Part shown: positions 32,287-41,300 of the stretch, piece after piece
Layout: each line of letters opens with the position of its first letter
Numbering within the stretch: the first letter of the stretch is position 1
NCBI GenBank assembly: GCA_049317645.1
Contig: JBMOHV010000006.1
Coordinates: 1-43,165 of the forward strand
DNA: 43,165 nucleotides
Reading direction: 5' to 3'
Source of the DNA: SYHX01 sp049317645
GTDB lineage: Bacteria > Bacteroidota > Bacteroidia > UBA7662
Program-made: the position numbers and the translations under genes
Notes under the pieces: generated by a model
Database searches by the model: none
What the model was told of the DNA's origin: nothing
What the model saw: the letters and a program-made list of their open reading frames with translations, nothing else

Positions 32287-34230
32287 CTAGTCCCAGAAAG
32301 TCCAATCCACCCCGAGGCGCAATCGTCGATCCCCCAGGGGATAGCCCGGCACCCATTGACCAACGCTTTTAGGCCAACCCAGGTTGGCATGTTCCCACCG
32401 CACGAAGAGGAGGGTTTGGCGAACTTTGATCCCGGCCAGCAAGTCCATCCAGGGATAGGCCCCCACCTGTCCGCGGGCCCCCGCTGTACCTAGGGTCCAC
32501 AAGCCCAATTCGGGTCGGTAATCCGGGCCGTTGAAGGCGCTCATCCAACGCAGTGCCAGCCCTCCGACCCATGACCAGCCTTTGGAGGTTTTGCGTTGGT
32601 AATAAAAACAATCCTCCATGGACCACAGGGGAACCGGTATCCAGGTGGGGTCGCTGCTCCATTGCAGCAGATGTTGGTATTTCCATTGCCAGCCTTGTTC
32701 GCTGCGTCGGTTGAACCAACGGCCCCTCAATTCGAGACGTGCGTAGGCCACCGGTCCGGGTTGGCTTTGCAATAGCAGTGCTTTCCCATCGTTGCTGGAT
32801 GAATCATCGCCCAGGCCGTTGAGATTCCAGGCCACCCCTCCGTTCATGGACCAGCGGTGGATGCCCGCCATTCTCGGTTCCCAGGTTGTGTGAAGGTTCA
32901 ACCCGCGGGTGGAGGGTCGTTCGGCAACGTCCCAAGACAAGGCGTTGGTTTGCAGCAGGCGTTGTCGGTACGACGGGGGTTCAACCCAAGCCGACCATAG
33001 GGTTCGGGTTGGCAACCAGGCCCGTTTTTGTTGGGGTAGGATCTCCCATTCCAAGCGCGATGCCAGACCCAAAAACCCATGATAGAGTCCCTGCTCCATG
33101 CGCAGTGTGCTCCCCCCGGGGAAGGCCCACGATGCATGCATGGTCAGACCCTGGTCTCGTCGATCCACGGCCGCAGGCCCCTTGCTAGACTCGTTGGGTT
33201 GGGTGGTCCCGCTGTAGTAACGCCATTGGGACCAGGTGAGCGCCACCTGCAGGGTTCCCCACGTTGTGTTACGAGATAGCCCCAGTTCCTGACTCCATTG
33301 CCGCAAAGCGGTGCTATCGGACGCCGCACTGCTATCACGCAAGGCGCCGGGGTTGGTATAAAAACCTAGGTTTTGGCCCACCCGTCCGTCGCGGAAACCC
33401 CAACGCAGGGTCTCGAAACCCAGGCGATGAAAGGCCTGCCAGCCGTTGCTGTATTTGAAATCGTTGCGCAAGCTCCATCGCTGCATTCCGTTTTGGGAAG
33501 AGGCATCGCCCAAGCGCACCCCCAGGTTCAGGGGATTGTAGCCCGCCGATAGCGGAGCAGTGGCGGAAGAGGTCCCTCCATTTTCGTTCCAATCCAACCC
33601 CATGATACGCCCTTCCAGCCAAACAAAATGCCGACCCGGAGCAAGGGTACCGCCGGCGTACAGATCCGTCGTACGGGATTTCCCCCCGGAGCGCTGCAAA
33701 AATCCATCGTGGGTGAGCGATCGGAAGCGAGCACCGGCGCGCAGTCCAGGACCCAATCGTTGATGGTGCTCCAATCCCAGGGTTTGTAAATTGTTACCGC
33801 CAGCCCCAAAGGCCAGCCGGGTCCACGGCTTGGGGTGGGTCGGGATTTGTAGTTCTTGGTCGGCATCCATCGCGCCAGGCCAAGGCCCCCACCATCGATC
33901 ACGGGCGGTTTTGGGAGACCATGCAAGGGGCACCCACGGGTATCCCTCCCCTCCGGTGTGCAGACGGCTGCTTTCAGGTCCCGAAACGGTCCCCATCATC
34001 AACGGGACCAGGACCAACGAATCGTATTCCAAGGTGTCGATCTGCGTCCAAGCCCAACGCAGGCGGGCCGTATCCAAACAAAGGGCTTTGAATTCATTCG
34101 GCCCCTGGGTTTTTTGGGCCAGGGCGGGCCTCCAACCAAGGAACATCCCCAGCATGCCTGCCAACGCAAATCCTGCGATGAAACGGATTCGCTTTTGGAG
34201 GACGGAACAGGTTATTGGCGATCCCTGCAT
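32287..34230 (-). CDS. Porin_10-family putative outer-membrane beta-barrel
   Basis: A 647-residue protein with a signal peptide (GFALAGMLGMFLGWRPALAQ) and then alternating beta-strand sequence rich in W, Y, G and charged residues. The C-terminus has YPWMDLLAGIKVRQTLLFVRWEH and finishes LRLGVDWTFWD (quoted in parts), the aromatic end expected of a barrel recognised by BamA and typical of the Bacteroidota putative porin family. Likely an outer-membrane channel or structural barrel; cargo unknown. Its start lies 19 bp inside the 3' end of lpxK, so it is read from the same message. Confidence 0.8.
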   Translation of the reverse strand: MQGSPITCSVLQKRIRFIAGFALAGMLGMFLGWRPALAQKTQGPNEFKALCLDTARLRWAWTQIDTLEYDSLVLVPLMMGTVSGPESSRLHTGGEGYPWVPLAWSPKTARDRWWGPWPGAMDADQELQIPTHPKPWTRLAFGAGGNNLQTLGLEHHQRLGPGLRAGARFRSLTHDGFLQRSGGKSRTTDLYAGGTLAPGRHFVWLEGRIMGLDWNENGGTSSATAPLSAGYNPLNLGVRLGDASSQNGMQRWSLRNDFKYSNGWQAFHRLGFETLRWGFRDGRVGQNLGFYTNPGALRDSSAASDSTALRQWSQELGLSRNTTWGTLQVALTWSQWRYYSGTTQPNESSKGPAAVDRRDQGLTMHASWAFPGGSTLRMEQGLYHGFLGLASRLEWEILPQQKRAWLPTRTLWSAWVEPPSYRQRLLQTNALSWDVAERPSTRGLNLHTTWEPRMAGIHRWSMNGGVAWNLNGLGDDSSSNDGKALLLQSQPGPVAYARLELRGRWFNRRSEQGWQWKYQHLLQWSSDPTWIPVPLWSMEDCFYYQRKTSKGWSWVGGLALRWMSAFNGPDYRPELGLWTLGTAGARGQVGAYPWMDLLAGIKVRQTLLFVRWEHANLGWPKSVGQWVPGYPLGDRRLRLGVDWTFWD

Positions 34231-35282
34231 TGGGTCACAAAGGCGTTCAGGTGCTGCACCAACAGGCGACGATCCCGCTCCGGAAATTCAATTTGTATGG
34301 GGATATAGGCCAATGGCATGCCATGTTGCACAAAAAAATCCCGATGGGGCGCCAGCTTGACCAAGTCTTTTTCGGTGGTGATGACAGCCCGGTTGGGCCC
34401 GTGCAGGCCCCGAAAGGAGTCCAGAATTTCATCCAAGCGCTCGGGGGTGTATTCGACGTGATCCTCGTAACACAAGTGTTTGTAAATCAGGCCTTGGTCA
34501 TTCAGGTGGTTCCCTAACAAATCAGGGTTGGCGATCCCGGTCACCAAGAGATAATGACCTTGGGGCTCGAGGGGACTTTGCTCAAAAGGCTCCATAAAAA
34601 CGGGGTCCAAATGTTCGATCGAAGAGTAAAGAACTTTGTCCGGGCTGAGGCCCGCAATTTTGCCGCTGTAATACTTGCGATCGTAGAGGCGTAGGGTGGG
34701 GGGGCATTTGGTGAAAACGACGATGTTGGCGCGACGATATCCCGTCCAGGGCTCGCGCAATGTGCCCCATGGCAAAAGATGGTCTTCAAAAAAAGGTTTG
34801 CTGTAATCGCTCAGGACAAAACAGAGATGCGGCTTCAAACGACGATGTTGAAAGCCATCGTCCATAACAACAGCTTTTAGATTCGGAAAGCGGGCTTGCA
34901 ATTGTCGCAGGCCCTCCAAACGGTCTTCGCAAACGGCCAGGGGGACAAAGGGTAATTTGGCAAAAAGCATGTAAGCTTCATCGCCGAGGGTCCCGGGGTT
35001 ATCGCCTTCACCGGCCAGGTGAAAACCCTTGGTCCGACGGCCGTAACCCCTCGACAGGATGGCGATGAGCCCCAAGGATTCGTGGAGGTAGGCGGCCACG
35101 GTTTCGGTATGCGGTGTTTTGCCGGAACCGCCTGCATTGAGGTTGCCGATGCAAACAACCGGGACCGATGGGGAAGTGGACTTGAACCAACCCTGATCGT
35201 AGGCCAAATTTCTTAGCCACATAATGAGTCCGTAGACCCATGACAAGGGCCAGGCCAAGAGGTGAAACCAGGGACGGTTCAT
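34212..35282 (-). CDS. lpxK: tetraacyldisaccharide 4'-kinase
   Basis: A 356-residue inner-membrane-associated P-loop kinase that phosphorylates the lipid A precursor at the 4' position. Seen: N-terminal hydrophobic region (LAWPLSWVYGLIMWL), Walker A in CIGNLNAGGSGKTPHTE, ILSRGYGRR, GDEAYMLF and DDGFQHRRLKPH. I place the start at ATG 35282; upstream ATGs (35306, 35324) add residues outside the family, and a good -7 box at 35314-35321 would make a 35324 start impossible. Followed by the overlapping porin gene. Confidence 0.93.
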   Translation of the reverse strand: MNRPWFHLLAWPLSWVYGLIMWLRNLAYDQGWFKSTSPSVPVVCIGNLNAGGSGKTPHTETVAAYLHESLGLIAILSRGYGRRTKGFHLAGEGDNPGTLGDEAYMLFAKLPFVPLAVCEDRLEGLRQLQARFPNLKAVVMDDGFQHRRLKPHLCFVLSDYSKPFFEDHLLPWGTLREPWTGYRRANIVVFTKCPPTLRLYDRKYYSGKIAGLSPDKVLYSSIEHLDPVFMEPFEQSPLEPQGHYLLVTGIANPDLLGNHLNDQGLIYKHLCYEDHVEYTPERLDEILDSFRGLHGPNRAVITTEKDLVKLAPHRDFFVQHGMPLAYIPIQIEFPERDRRLLVQHLNAFVTQCRDRQ

Positions 35283-35313
35283 GGTGCCTGTGGGAAGCGA
35301 TAACATGGCTGGA

Positions 35314-35341
35314 CAAAAGTACATTACCTTTAGTGCAGCAA
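35314..35341 (-). promoter_or_regulatory. candidate promoter for lpxK-porin
   Basis: Minus strand: TTG (plus 35339-35341), 17-base spacer, TACTTTTG (plus 35314-35321), a full match to TTG-N17-23-TAnnTTTG. Start predicted near 35310, leader about 28 nt to the ATG at 35282. In the 80-bp gap to the divergent Nif3-like gene. Confidence 0.55.
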
Positions 35342-35362
35342 CCCATCCGGGTTCAAGAAGCC

Positions 35363-36472
35363 ATGTTAATTGACGAAGCGGTCCGGATTTTGGACCAAAT
35401 TTTTCCTGTTGGTCTGCAACAATCGTACGATCGCTGCGGATTTCAATGCGGCCGCACGGATCGGGCCTTGACAGGGATCCTTGTCGGGTTGGATGTCAGC
35501 GATGAACTCATCGAAGAAGCACTGGAGCAGGGTTGCAATCTTTTGGTCACCCATCACCCTTTGCTTTTTGACCCACTCACCCGAATAGGGAATAGCGGGC
35601 GGGTTGAGCGCCTTGTTCATCGAATCTTGGAGGCCGGCCTTGCGGTCTATGCGGCCCATACCAACGCGGATGCCATGCCCGATACGGTGAGCGGGGCCTT
35701 GGCCGATGCCTTGGGCCTACGGAACCCCCAAGTTTTGGAGCCCATGAAGGGGATCCTACGGCAATTGGTGGTCTACATTCCTACCGATCATGCCGAGGCT
35801 TTTCGAGATGCCCTGTTCCAAGCAGGTGCCGGGCATCTGGGGAACTATGGCGAGGCCAGTTTTGGGGTCTTGGGGCGAGGAACGTTCAAGCCCTTGGACG
35901 GGGCCCAGCCTTTTTTGGGTCAGGTGGGCCAGAGGGAAGAGGTCGAAGAATGGCGCATGGAATTTGTATTCGAAGCCTGGAAAACCCCCGCCATCCTGGA
36001 GGCCATGACCCAGGCCCATCCCTACCAGGAGGTGGCCTACCAATTGTACCCCCTGGAACAGAAGGTTTCGCGCTACGGAATGGGCTTGGTGGGTGATTTG
36101 GAACAAGAAATCCCGCTCCAAACCGCTCTTCAACGCATCAAAGATTTTCTGGGCTGCCCCCTTCGATACAGCAAGCCACCGCAGAAGACCCCTGAGGGCG
36201 GTATGATACGCCGCATAGCCCTGTGCGGGGGGGCTGGGGCCACTTTGTGGCCGCTTGCACAGGCTGCCGGTGCCGATCTGTACCTGAGTTCAGAGTTCAA
36301 GCACCATCATTTTTTGGATGCAGGCGGTCGCTTGGTTCTGGTGGAGGCCGGTCATGCCGAGACAGAAATTCCTGCCTGCGATCGGTTGCGTCAGCGAATA
36401 ACCCCCTTGTTTCGTACCTTTGCGGTCCTCAATGCCAGGTCGTCTCAAAACCCGACCGTTTACCTGACCTGA
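35363..36472 (+). CDS. Nif3-like dinuclear metal centre protein (YqfO/YbgI type)
   Basis: A 369-residue protein of the NIF3/DUF34 family. Metal-binding motifs: LVTHHPLLFDPL and AAHTNADAMPD near the front and EAGHAETEIPACD near the end; GGAGATLWPLAQAAGADLYL between them. Between the two halves is the YqfO-type inserted PII-like domain (about residues 130-230), explaining the longer length compared with E. coli YbgI (247). Biochemical function is not settled; a GTP cyclohydrolase-like name in databases is not supported. It is followed 32 bp later by its usual partner, the zinc-ribbon protein. Confidence 0.9.
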   Translation: MLIDEAVRILDQIFPVGLQQSYDRCGFQCGRTDRALTGILVGLDVSDELIEEALEQGCNLLVTHHPLLFDPLTRIGNSGRVERLVHRILEAGLAVYAAHTNADAMPDTVSGALADALGLRNPQVLEPMKGILRQLVVYIPTDHAEAFRDALFQAGAGHLGNYGEASFGVLGRGTFKPLDGAQPFLGQVGQREEVEEWRMEFVFEAWKTPAILEAMTQAHPYQEVAYQLYPLEQKVSRYGMGLVGDLEQEIPLQTALQRIKDFLGCPLRYSKPPQKTPEGGMIRRIALCGGAGATLWPLAQAAGADLYLSSEFKHHHFLDAGGRLVLVEAGHAETEIPACDRLRQRITPLFRTFAVLNARSSQNPTVYLT

Positions 36473-36504
36473 GGGATAAACCAACGCCTTATTTTCAGAC
36501 AATT

Positions 36505-37245
36505 ATGGATCATAGCGTCGAAATCAAACTGGTATCGCTCTTCAAATTGCAGCAAATCGAATCCGAAATCGATCGCCTGCGCACCTACCGTGGTGAATTA
36601 CCCATGGAGGTTCGGGATTTGGAGGATGAATTAGCCGGTATGGAAACCCGCCTGGAGCGCCAAAACGAAGAACTTTCCCAAATCAAGAGGCTAATCGCCG
36701 AAAAGGAAGCGGGTCTCAAGGAAGCCCAAATTCACAAGGGTAAATACGAAGAGCAGCTCAAGGGGATTCGCAACAGCCGAGAATTTGATGCACTCAGCAA
36801 GGAAATCGAGATCCAGTCCCTCGAGATCCAGATTGCCGAAAAGAAAATCAAGGAATTATCGGCCCAAAAAGAATTGCGGAGCACCGAAATTCTGTCCTTG
36901 ACCGAACAATTGGGCGAACGCCGCAACGATTTGGACAAGAAACGGACGGAATTGGACGGCATCGTCGCCGAAACCGAAGAAGAAGAAAAGCAACTCATCA
37001 AAGAGGCCGAAAAGGCTTCCAAGAAAATCGAAGCCCGTCTATTGGGTGCCTACCACCGGATTCGGGGCAATGCACGCAATGGCTTGGCCGTGGTGAGTGT
37101 CCAAAGGGATGCCTGCGGTGGCTGCTTTAACCATATCCCACCCCAATTGCAAATGGACATCCGCCTGCGCAAGAAAATCACCGTCTGCGAGCATTGCGGT
37201 CGCATTTTGGTTGATTCGGATATGGAGACGATGATGGTCAATTAA
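36505..37245 (+). CDS. C4-type zinc-ribbon coiled-coil protein
   Basis: A 246-residue protein: a long antiparallel coiled coil (about residues 1-185, rich in E, K, L and Q with clear heptads) followed by a zinc ribbon with CGGC and CEHCG pairs. This is the family of the chlamydial CT398-type protein, known to be encoded next to Nif3-like genes; the pair is conserved but its role is not proven. The ATG at 36505 is the first Met of the coiled-coil family sequence. Co-transcribed with the Nif3-like gene. Confidence 0.88.
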   Translation: MDHSVEIKLVSLFKLQQIESEIDRLRTYRGELPMEVRDLEDELAGMETRLERQNEELSQIKRLIAEKEAGLKEAQIHKGKYEEQLKGIRNSREFDALSKEIEIQSLEIQIAEKKIKELSAQKELRSTEILSLTEQLGERRNDLDKKRTELDGIVAETEEEEKQLIKEAEKASKKIEARLLGAYHRIRGNARNGLAVVSVQRDACGGCFNHIPPQLQMDIRLRKKITVCEHCGRILVDSDMETMMVN

Positions 37246-37262
37246 GGGCCAGGAATTAGATT

Positions 37263-37293
37263 TTACGACTCCTTTTAGGTGTTACGACTCCTT
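37263..37293. repeat. short direct repeat at the 3' end of the cytochrome b5-like gene
   Basis: TTACGACTCCTT occurs at 37263-37274 and again at 37282-37293, spaced 19 bp. The second copy is the last codons and stop of the minus-strand b5-like gene; the first lies just after it in the 36-bp gap before the zinc-ribbon stop. It looks like a small tandem duplication of the gene end. Confidence 0.7.
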
Positions 37294-37536
37294 CAGGAGG
37301 ATGGCGATGGCCTCTCTTTCTTCGAAAACCCGGCGCCCATGGGGGCTGTCCTTCAATTCTTCGGTGAGGTCTTGGCCCGCCCAATGCTCGTAGTGCCGGC
37401 CGTTTTTCCATAAGCGACTGCCTGTCAAGTCGTAAACTTTTCCTTCAAAGGCCACCCAAATTTCGGGCCGGTCCTGTCCATTGCACAACGCCAAGCGGGC
37501 TCTTCCAATAACAGGAAGCGAATCTTGAGGACTCAT
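37282..37536 (-). CDS. small cytochrome b5-like heme-binding protein
   Basis: An 84-residue stand-alone domain. IWVAFEGKVYDLTGS, WKNGRHYEHWAGQDLTEEL and SPHGRRVF match the cytochrome b5-like heme/steroid-binding fold; the histidines in HYEHW and PHG are candidate axial ligands. No signal peptide or anchor, so cytosolic. Redox or heme-carrier role is inferred from fold alone. It is convergent with the zinc-ribbon gene and divergent from the carbonic-anhydrase-like gene (19 bp between starts). Confidence 0.82.
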   Translation of the reverse strand: MSPQDSLPVIGRARLALCNGQDRPEIWVAFEGKVYDLTGSRLWKNGRHYEHWAGQDLTEELKDSPHGRRVFEEREAIAILLKES

Positions 37537-37555
37537 GGCTTAAATTTCGGCAACG

Positions 37556-38119
37556 ATGAAGACAATGCAACCGGGTCCCCTTGTTCTGCCCGTTCGGGGT
37601 GTTTGGCCTCAATGGGGCAGGGGTTGCCGATCGGCCCCCAACGCAACCCTCACCGGGGATTTAATCCTGGGCGATGCGTGCACGGTTTGGTACAATGCCG
37701 TGCTGCGGGGCGATGTCAATGCCATCCGCATCGGGGATCAAACCAATATTCAGGACGGGGCGGTCATTCATTGCACCTATCAGCGGGCTGCCACAACGGT
37801 GGGATCGCGGGTGAGTATCGGACACAGGGCCATCGTCCATGGATGTACGATTGAGGACGAAGTCTTGATTGGGATGGGCGCGGTGGTGATGGACCATGCC
37901 GTCGTTGAAAGCGGTTGCATCGTGGCAGCCGGGGCCGTGATCCTCGAAAATACCCGCTGCAAGGCCGGGACCCTCTACGCCGGGGTGCCCGCCAGGCCTG
38001 TCAAGGAAGTCAGCCCTGAACAACGGTTGGCGATGCGCGAAACCGCCTTGCGATACCTGGAATACGCGGAATGGGCCGGCCTGGAACCGCTTCAGGTGGG
38101 TAACGAGCTGCTACGCTAA
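37556..38119 (+). CDS. gamma-carbonic anhydrase-like hexapeptide-repeat protein
   Basis: A 187-residue left-handed beta-helix protein: repeats such as LILGDACTVWYNAVLRGDV, IRIGDQTNIQDGAVIHC and VLIGMGAVVMDHAVVESGC. The three metal-ligand histidines of the gamma class fit IHC, IGHRAIVHG. The C-terminal helix ends near MRETALRYLEYAEW. Family members (YrdA/PaaY/CaiE-like) bind zinc as trimers; some have carbonic anhydrase or thioesterase activity, many are uncharacterised. Possibly linked to the nearby PaaG-like enzyme only in name; they are 35 kb apart. Confidence 0.87.
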   Translation: MKTMQPGPLVLPVRGVWPQWGRGCRSAPNATLTGDLILGDACTVWYNAVLRGDVNAIRIGDQTNIQDGAVIHCTYQRAATTVGSRVSIGHRAIVHGCTIEDEVLIGMGAVVMDHAVVESGCIVAAGAVILENTRCKAGTLYAGVPARPVKEVSPEQRLAMRETALRYLEYAEWAGLEPLQVGNELLR

Positions 38120-38321
38120 GAAGGGCAACGGTCATGGAACGACCGGCCCCCGAGCTTTGGCTTCTGTGGAGAGGCCGTCGTCGGTAGAGGAAGGCTTTTG
38201 GGCAAGCCTAAAAACTACATTAAATCGACCCAAAGGCCCCAAAAAACCACTTTTGGCCGTAATTTAACCCGTTGAACTTGTTTTGTATTTCCCCAGTTAA
38301 CCACGTCTTCCGTACTATCCG
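38120..38321. other. 202-bp intergenic region, largest in the window
   Basis: Contains no open reading frame that I can support. Two hairpins are visible: CGGTC/GACCG at 38129-38145 just after the carbonic-anhydrase-like stop, and AGGCTT/AAGCCT at 38192-38209 followed by an A-run rather than a T-run. The 3' part holds the candidate promoter of the secreted giants. No tRNA cloverleaf found. Confidence 0.6.
38252..38285 (+). promoter_or_regulatory. candidate promoter for the tandem secreted giants
   Basis: TTTG at 38252-38255, 22-base spacer, TTGTTTTG at 38278-38285 (one mismatch to TAnnTTTG). Start near 38289, about 33 nt before the ATG at 38322. Weaker than the other candidate promoters. Confidence 0.35.
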
Positions 38322-41300
38322 ATGACCAAACTATTTCACATGTTAGCGAACCGGCGTTTGTTCCTCAGCCTTGGGTTGTGGGTATTGATAATGGCCTGGC
38401 CCTTGGGCTCTGCCCAGGCTTCTCATATTCTGGGAGGCGAAATCACGTACCGTTGTTTGGGGAACGGTCTCTTTGAATTTACGATCAAAGTCTACCGGGA
38501 CTGCAACGGTATTCCATGGACCCAAACAGCCATGGCGCTGCAAGGCCCTCAAGGCACCACCAATCTGCCTATTATTCCCGGTTCACCGGATGATATATCT
38601 CCGCGCTGCCCCGGGAGCACCTACCTATCCTGCAATCCTCCCTCGTCGGCTTCCAACCAAAACCAGGGCTCGGTAGCGCGCTATGTTTTTCGGGGTATTG
38701 TGGACCTGAGCGCATTGGGGCCTGCACCACCGGCCGGTTACACGTTCAACACCACCCAGGCCGGCAACGGTATTCCTTGTTGTCGCCCATCGATTGACAA
38801 CAGCACCGCCGACAATGGATCACAAACCTTGTTGGTCAAGATGTTTCCTTACCGCGATCCCAATACCAATCTTTTGTTATCGCCAGCCCAGTTATGCGAT
38901 AATTCTCCGGAATTTGCGACAGATCCTACATCCTTTGCCATCCTTAATCCGGTGGATACGGTTTTCATGCAGTCCTTGGCCTTTGACCCGGATTTGGACA
39001 GCACGCGCTTCGGTATTGATTTTCCATTGGGAACCTCGGTGACCGCTCCGTATGCGTACACCGCTCCGTACACCGTTAACAATCCGATTCCTGGCCTGAT
39101 GCAGCCCCCCTTTGTGAGCGCGAATAATATTCCGATCAACCAGACAACGGGTGAAATTGTGTACCAGCCCACTACCCAGGGAACCTTCGTGATGGTAATC
39201 AAGGTGAGTTCTTTTCGGTGCAACCAGTTGATTTCGGAAGTTTACCGGGATTTTAACCTCAAGATCATCCCGAATGCGCCTACTTCGCCCCCTGTCTTTA
39301 ATCCGAACGGACCTTTGAACGGGATTTTCACCCAGCGACCGCCTTTTATCCGTGCGCCTTTTACCTTGCCCAACGGGGACCCCAGTTTTGAAGGGACCTA
39401 TTATGCCGGGGATACGATTGAGAGTTTTGTGAACGCCGAGGATGCCTTTCCTTCGTTGTTGGGAAACCCCAACATCCCAAGTACCTGGGTTCCTGTTCAG
39501 CAGACTGTTAGTGTGTTTGTTCGAGGTAGTCAATTGGCTACCAATTTTCCAGGCTATAACAACTGCGTGCAGCCACCCTGCGCCCGTTTGCAGCGCATCA
39601 ACGATACCACCCTACCGCCCAACCCGCCCCAATTCCAGGCGACCATCTTGCCTTACGGTAATGGAACACCGGCTGGTTTTGGTTTCACTGGCACCGTCCA
39701 GAGCGGTGTCAAAATTGTTTGGCCAACGGCTTGCTCCAACCTTCCCCGAGGCGTGGCCAACTGCGGAGTCCTGCTCTCCAGTAACAAATTCCAGATTAAT
39801 GCCTTTGATAATAATTGCCCGGTCGAAGGCCGCGATGCCCGCGTTTATACCTTCAAACTCATCAACGTACCGCCTCTTCCGCCGGCCCGTATTCGCGGTG
39901 TCTCGGTGGCGCCGACCAACGATTCGGTCACTGTGTATTGGCAAAACCCCTACGGTCGACCCGGGGCCATCATCGATACGGTCACCATTGATTCCTTGGA
40001 CATGCGCAATTACAGCGATCAGAACAGCACCTTTCAGCGCAAAAAATCGGTGTCTCGCCGTATTTATTCGTTCAAACAATACCGATTGTATCGCAAGGCC
40101 CTGGACCGTGTGACCGGTTTGGCGGCCAGCCCCTGGGTACGGGTGGATTCCTTGGCCGCGTTGGATTCCAGCAAAATGGTGGATGCCTCCCCTTCGCTGG
40201 ATTTAGCGGCTTTTGATTATTTGTACCGGGTAGGAGTTGTTTCCCGTTGCGATTCAGTGGAGTTTATTTCGGATAGCCTCAAGGTGATCCGCGGCGAATT
40301 GTTGTTCAATTCGGCCAGTGTTACGAGCACTTTTACATGGGACTCGATGAGCACCCGCAATCCGTACATCCCCCAGCATTGCTTCCCGCGTTATTATATC
40401 CAAAAGCAATCCACCGTTTCAGGGGTCGGGAACTGGCTAAACGTCGATACTTTTTTTGCGGTGGGCAATGCCCGCTATGTCTATTCCGAAATCACGGGGA
40501 TTCCTTGCCGAGATACTATTGCGTTCAGGGCTGGTTTGCCGGATACCAACGGCATCGTTTACTGGAGTACGACTCCCAATATTGCCCTCAAGCAATCCAA
40601 TCAAATAGCGCCCGTTGAGTTGTTGAGGGTCTCGGTTGATACCTTGCCGAACGGTACCGGTGAGCTAGGGATATCCATGAATTGGAGGCCCGGACCATCG
40701 GGGGCGTTGGGGGGGTACAATGTGTATCATGTGTTGGATTCATCTTCTTTGCTCGCTGATTCAGTGGCCCAATCTTGGGGTTATTTTGATACGGCGTACA
40801 CCCTTTATTATTATCCCGATTGCGATCCCAACTTGGGGCCTGTATGGTTAACGGTGGCCGGGGAGGATTCTTGCCGGTTGACGCTCGGGACGTTTGACAC
40901 TTCCAATTACCACAACACCATTTACAATTACGCCGAATACATTTATTGCAGCCGTGACCGGGGCATGAATTTGACGTGGAACAACTATTACAAGTGGCAT
41001 CCCAACCTGCTCAAGTACAGAATCTATCGTAGCGATATCGCCAATCCAGGTTATGTCTTGATTGATTCGGTGGCTCCGGCTCCTTACGATAGTTTGAATC
41101 GTTACCTGGATCGCAGCAGCTTGCCATCCGGTGATTTTTATTGCTATCTCATTGAGGCGGTGCATCGCAATGGTTCGACCGCCACCTCCAATCCTGGTTG
41201 TGATACGGTTTACAATCCCCTGGTGACTTACAATCATATTCGTCGAGTTTCGGTGGATACCACCACCGGGCTGTTGAGCCTCAAGTACATTTTTAATCCG

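Noticed and set aside
38192..38209. AGGCTT/AAGCCT hairpin as a Rho-independent terminator
   Set aside because: Followed by A residues on the plus strand and preceded by T on the minus strand, so neither orientation has the needed T-run.
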